NCBI GenBank assembly: GCA_003574845.1
Contig: NDHY01000008.1
Span: 1-35,933 of the forward strand
Source of the DNA: a candidate division NPL-UPA2 bacterium Unc8
GTDB lineage: Bacteria > NPL-UPA2
Reading direction: 5' to 3'
DNA: 35,933 nucleotides
The position numbers and the translations under genes are program-made. How positions within the stretch are numbered: position 1 is the first letter of the stretch; each line of letters opens with the position of its first letter. Below are positions 32,438 to 35,933 of this stretch, in pieces. A model generated the notes under the pieces. The model was not told the origin of the DNA. It did no database searches and saw nothing but the letters and a program-made list of their open reading frames with translations.

Positions 32438-34957
32438 TTATGGAAAGACAGTAAGCTTAAGGGTAACGATTTCAAAGGGCTTTATCTCCATTCTTAGCTT
32501 GTTTTGCTCCAGCTTCAGTTCGTGCTCCTCTTGCTCCAATAAATCGGTGACCATACAGCGACTTATTTCATGGAAAAATTCAATTTCGGCTGTTGTCTGC
32601 TCCCCTTTGGTTTCATAAAACCTTAATACTATTTCATTACCCCCTTCGGCTTTCTTTAGAGCTGAAAGAATAATGTTATCTGGCGAAAGCTTCAGAAAAG
32701 AAAGTTCCAGGAGTAAGTCGCCTTTGGAATTAACTTGAACCCAGAGAGGCCGGCGCTGAAATTCCTGACTGTGCTTATATACCTGTGCCCTTCTCCAATC
32801 ATACTCATGAGGGCTTAAAGCATACTCAAAAGTATAATTCTTATTAAGCTCTAATGCATCCGGCGTGGGAATCATAGGTCCTGCTCTGCCATCAGCAGAA
32901 AGCATGCCCACGCTTCTTAAGAGCGTAAGATAAACATTGCTTCCCCTTATCTCGTTTGCCGGAATTCCCTTATTCATAAAAGTTATTCCTCTTGTCCCAT
33001 CGCCATAGTCAAACCAGGAGAGAAAAGTAGGTATTCCCGCCGGGATTTTTGTCTTCTCAAGAGAAGTTGATAATTCCGTAGGCTCAGGCACAATCCCAAA
33101 CTGCGTCTCGCGAAAATAGACCATTCTCTCCTTAAATGTATCAAATTTGACCCTGAGCCTTATATTTGGATACTTGCTTTTGACCCTGGTCACAAATTCA
33201 ATTCGGGAGGAATCCCTGTAAATGATAATCTCCTTGGTAATATCCAGAACTCTATTTTTATGGAGCTTAGTTCCAAATTTATCAAATAAGCGATAAGGCC
33301 ATCTGAGGCAATAATACCCCTCTTCAAGAATGACCTTCGTTTTCAATGCTCCTCTCTCTATGCTAAATTTTTCGGGCTTGAAAACCCCATAGTGAATTCC
33401 ATCCCCGCTTTCGTTTTTCACCAGCTCAAAAAACATATACTGATGATAATATAAGTCCCCGACTTCATTTTCTATGTTCAACTCATTTCCCTTGAATAAA
33501 GGCCTCTCCTTTTTATCAAAAACCTCTATTATCCCTGTCTCTGGGTTAACAAGTGAGCGAAAGAATTGGTTCTCTATTTTATTTCCTTCTACCTTAATCT
33601 CCCATTCCGGCTCCTTGCCGCGCTCAACCAATCGGTAGGCTTTATAGCCCATTGGAAGAAGTTCGGCAAAAAATCCAAGCTTTGCCGAGTTAATTCTTCC
33701 CTGAGCATCCTTCTTTAGACTCAAGACCTGGGTCTCTATTTCTTCCTCCCCAAACTTGAGCCCTGGCTCCTTCTCCCAGCCCTGAAGTTTTAAGTCAACT
33801 TCACACCAATTCTTCGTCTTCTGAGGAAGAGGGTTAAAAACTACCACCGCTTCACCCTGGGTATTAATCTGGCTGGCAATAAATTTCAGACAATCATTCA
33901 ACAGTTTAGTAAGATGCTCTTCAAGGAAGGAAAAAATTTCCCTGACATCGTCATAAATCTCATCTATCCCACAGCCAGTGATAATATCGTGAAAAGCAAC
34001 AAAAAGCATCTTTTCCCAACATTCACTTATAATATCCTGAGGATAGTCATTGCCTAATAGCCACGCCAGAGTAGAAAACCATTCGGCTGCGGTGAGCAGC
34101 CCTTCGCATTTTCTTGCCCCCATCACTATCCACGCCCGAGAAGAGCATACCTGAGGAAAAACCTCTATTAGAGCCTCATCATACAGCTCTCCACTGCGAA
34201 CTTCGAGCTTTTCTTCTTCCAGCTCAACGGCACGGAAAAATTCAGAGGGAACAACAATCTTCATCTGTGACTCTCCCAGGTGCTCCTTGTTCCATTGTTT
34301 TACTGCCTCAATAACTTCTTCCTGGGGTGGCGTCGACCCGCTTCCGGAAGGCATAAGAATATTGAAGGTGGTGGCATATTTATTAAGCTCTATGTAGCTT
34401 TCCTTTAATTTATCAAGATAAAATCCAGCCCGATACCCCAGCGGCATCCAATGAGCCAGGATAGTAGTACCGTCAAGACCCTTCCAGAGAAATTCACTCT
34501 GCATCTCCCTTGCTCCTCGCCTGAAGGCAACCCATTTGTAGCCCGACCTCTTGTAAATTTGAGGGAGTTGAGCATTCATTCCAAAGCTATCAGCACACCA
34601 TGCTACCGGAACATCCATCCCAAATTTCTCCTTGCAATAACGTTTGCCAAAGAGAATTTCTCTTACCAAAACCTCCCCCGCCGGGAGCATAGTATCAGGC
34701 ATTAGATATTGTCCGTCAACTATCTCCAGCTTCCCCTTTTGAATCATCTCTTTTATCTCTGCCCAAAGTCCGGGATTACGGCGCTCCAGTACCTCTAACG
34801 GAAAAACTTGCTCCCAGGAGAACTTATATTCCTCATATTTTTTCATAAATTCCACGACACTTTGCAGAATCCCTTCATTTATGTCAAGATAGTCCTCCTT
34901 GGTGAATGCCCATGCAACATCATAATGAGAGAGAGGAGCAAGATAAATCGTCTGCAT
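32438..34957 (-). CDS. Glycoside hydrolase family 38 alpha-mannosidase
   Basis: This retaining zinc-dependent alpha-mannosidase would remove mannose from glycans or oligosaccharides. The N-terminal catalytic domain carries the zinc-site SHYDVAW with His11 and Asp13, the probable nucleophile Asp123 in CADSFG, and FHDIITGCG at 322-330. A helical domain and C-terminal beta-sandwich domains follow (~400-839), as in the family. There is no signal peptide or transmembrane segment, so it is probably cytosolic. The 839 residues are complete. AGGAGGT precedes the ATG. The neighbouring ATPase gives no metabolic hint, and the natural substrate is unknown. Confidence 0.92.
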   Translation of the reverse strand: MQTIYLAPLSHYDVAWAFTKEDYLDINEGILQSVVEFMKKYEEYKFSWEQVFPLEVLERRNPGLWAEIKEMIQKGKLEIVDGQYLMPDTMLPAGEVLVREILFGKRYCKEKFGMDVPVAWCADSFGMNAQLPQIYKRSGYKWVAFRRGAREMQSEFLWKGLDGTTILAHWMPLGYRAGFYLDKLKESYIELNKYATTFNILMPSGSGSTPPQEEVIEAVKQWNKEHLGESQMKIVVPSEFFRAVELEEEKLEVRSGELYDEALIEVFPQVCSSRAWIVMGARKCEGLLTAAEWFSTLAWLLGNDYPQDIISECWEKMLFVAFHDIITGCGIDEIYDDVREIFSFLEEHLTKLLNDCLKFIASQINTQGEAVVVFNPLPQKTKNWCEVDLKLQGWEKEPGLKFGEEEIETQVLSLKKDAQGRINSAKLGFFAELLPMGYKAYRLVERGKEPEWEIKVEGNKIENQFFRSLVNPETGIIEVFDKKERPLFKGNELNIENEVGDLYYHQYMFFELVKNESGDGIHYGVFKPEKFSIERGALKTKVILEEGYYCLRWPYRLFDKFGTKLHKNRVLDITKEIIIYRDSSRIEFVTRVKSKYPNIRLRVKFDTFKERMVYFRETQFGIVPEPTELSTSLEKTKIPAGIPTFLSWFDYGDGTRGITFMNKGIPANEIRGSNVYLTLLRSVGMLSADGRAGPMIPTPDALELNKNYTFEYALSPHEYDWRRAQVYKHSQEFQRRPLWVQVNSKGDLLLELSFLKLSPDNIILSALKKAEGGNEIVLRFYETKGEQTTAEIEFFHEISRCMVTDLLEQEEHELKLEQNKLRMEIKPFEIVTLKLTVFP

Positions 34958-34983
34958 TTTTACCTCCTGCTATAATATAATTT

Positions 34984-35784
34984 TTACCCTACTAAGCTTT
35001 CTGCTGCTTCCTTTACGATACTTGCGTCTATCGTCTTTACTTTACGACCAAAGCCGATAACCAAACTCATTGCGCAGATATGATTTATTCTGCGGGGAAT
35101 TCCTCCTGAAACTTCAAAGATTGCTCCAATCGTTTCTTCATTAAATATTGCCTCTGTCCTCCCAGCGACTTTTAGGCGATGGTAAATATAATTTTTGGTA
35201 TCTTCCTTATTTAACCTATCCAGATGATATTTTATGGCAATCCGTTGCGAGAGTTGCTTGTTATTTGTTATCTTCTCTTCTAATTCCGGCTGTCCAACAA
35301 GAATTAAAGTAAGCAGGAACCTATCTTTAAGATGTAAATTCAAAAGCAGCCTTAACTCTTCAAAAACCATCATATCACCAATTAAGTGTGCTTCATCAAT
35401 GATAACTACCGTATCTTTGCCATCATTGATATTGTTACGCAGTATCCTATCAATCAAATGCATTAAATCTGTCTTATTGTGGGGAAGATCCTCTTTTATT
35501 CCAAATTGATAACAAATCTCCCTTAGCAGTTCAGTGGCGTCAAGAGCGGGATTACTAACTACTGCCGACTTATAATTTTCTCCCAATTCCGCCAGTAGCG
35601 CCCAGACTAACATTGTCTTTCCGCAGCCAAAGACGCCACTGAGCATTGCTGCGCCTAAGCATTCTTGCACGGCATACCTCATCCTCATCAATGCTTCTTC
35701 GTGCTCACTGGAGAGGTATAAAAACTCATGGTCTGGCGTATTCTGAAACGGCTTCTTGCTCAGTTCCCAATATTCCTCATACAT
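34984..35784 (-). CDS. ExeA/MshM-like AAA ATPase
   Basis: An AAA_22-type ATPase of the ExeA / general secretion pathway protein A group. The N-terminus MYEEYWELSKKPFQNTPD is a family hallmark. Walker A GVFGCGKT is at 50-57, Walker B VVIIDEAH at 126-133, and a GQPELEEKI sensor region follows. At 266 residues it is only the ATPase part: ExeA has an additional periplasmic peptidoglycan-binding region, absent here, and no transmembrane helix is seen. It could act in type II secretion, type IV pilus or transposition-type complexes. No such partner is in the window. The gene ends 26 bases before the mannosidase. Confidence 0.88.
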   Translation of the reverse strand: MYEEYWELSKKPFQNTPDHEFLYLSSEHEEALMRMRYAVQECLGAAMLSGVFGCGKTMLVWALLAELGENYKSAVVSNPALDATELLREICYQFGIKEDLPHNKTDLMHLIDRILRNNINDGKDTVVIIDEAHLIGDMMVFEELRLLLNLHLKDRFLLTLILVGQPELEEKITNNKQLSQRIAIKYHLDRLNKEDTKNYIYHRLKVAGRTEAIFNEETIGAIFEVSGGIPRRINHICAMSLVIGFGRKVKTIDASIVKEAAESLVG

Positions 35785-35787
35785 TTT

Positions 35788-35933
35788 TCATTTCTCTTTA
35801 ATGATATGACTCGGCAAAACCCTAGGAAGGCAGAACGGTAATATGCAAATATAGTTGGAGTAGAGGGAGAAACCTTCGTATTCACAAACAGCCTGGATTT
35901 CAATAATTTGCGGAATGTTACTTATGCCAATGG
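35788..35933 (-). CDS. Possible 3' end of an upstream gene (weak)
   Basis: On the minus strand one frame is open from the window edge for about 47 codons and stops with TGA at 35788-35790, four bases before the ATPase start. I recognise no motif in it. Such an open frame can occur by chance at this length, so this is only a placeholder for a gene that may continue outside the window. Confidence 0.15.
   Translation of the reverse strand, partial: IGISNIPQIIEIQAVCEYEGFSLYSNYICILPFCLPRVLPSHIIKEK

Noticed and set aside
32438..35784. Secretion or pilus locus based on the ExeA-like ATPase
   Set aside because: No secretion, pilin or peptidoglycan-binding gene is next to it in the window; the only neighbour is a cytosolic mannosidase.

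Overview
The window looks like a core-genome segment of an uncultured, deep-branching bacterium. Base composition is moderate and genes are tightly packed, mostly on the minus strand. Housekeeping genes sit in operons with 4-base ATGA-type overlaps. tRNA 3' ends lack encoded CCA, and TTG or GTG starts are common. No ribosomal RNA, phage, transposase or CRISPR is visible. I cannot place it in a phylum from sequence alone. HflK/HflC, PdxJ, QueH, a PAC2 protein and abundant short intergenic repeats together suggest a candidate-phylum lineage, but that is inference.

Layout. 190-7143 (minus): tilS, ftsH, folP, pdxJ, acpS and nnrE/nnrD (tRNA modification, proteolysis, cofactors). 7407-10984 (plus, the only plus-strand block): a perfect-consensus promoter, then a PAC2 protein, pabB and a pabC-like gene, giving a p-aminobenzoate branch that would feed FolP. 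10967-14989 (minus): an unusual Hsp70 island with a GrpE-like protein, a lidless DnaK-like ATPase, and a membrane protein with two J-like domains that both lack HPD. 15092-22228 (minus): rsmD, coaD, rpmF, fabG, acpP, fabF, acyl-CoA dehydrogenase, etfB, etfA and an SCP2-domain protein, which combine fatty acid synthesis with flavin-linked acyl-CoA oxidoreduction. 22330-24835: mnmG and queH. 25114-31821 (minus): hflK, hflC, tig, clpP, a class V aminotransferase and serA (protein quality control, then serine metabolism). 32037-32345: tRNA-Lys, tRNA-Leu and tRNA-Gly. 32438-35784: a GH38 alpha-mannosidase and an ExeA-like ATPase.

Two things stand out. The first is the Hsp70 island. Its Hsp70 has no recognisable hydrophobic interdomain linker and no helical lid, and its J partner has lost HPD in both J-like domains, so both sides of the usual J-Hsp70 contact have changed together. 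The second is the intergenic DNA, which is largely built from 7- and 8-base words. These occur in ordered composite elements shared between distant loci. They show orientation bias (AGGCACAA octads follow gene 3' ends in the sense direction at six loci) and a recurring CTGGTGC module lies 17-25 bases before four start codons. In several genes this repeat DNA supplies the stop codon or the last residues of the protein.
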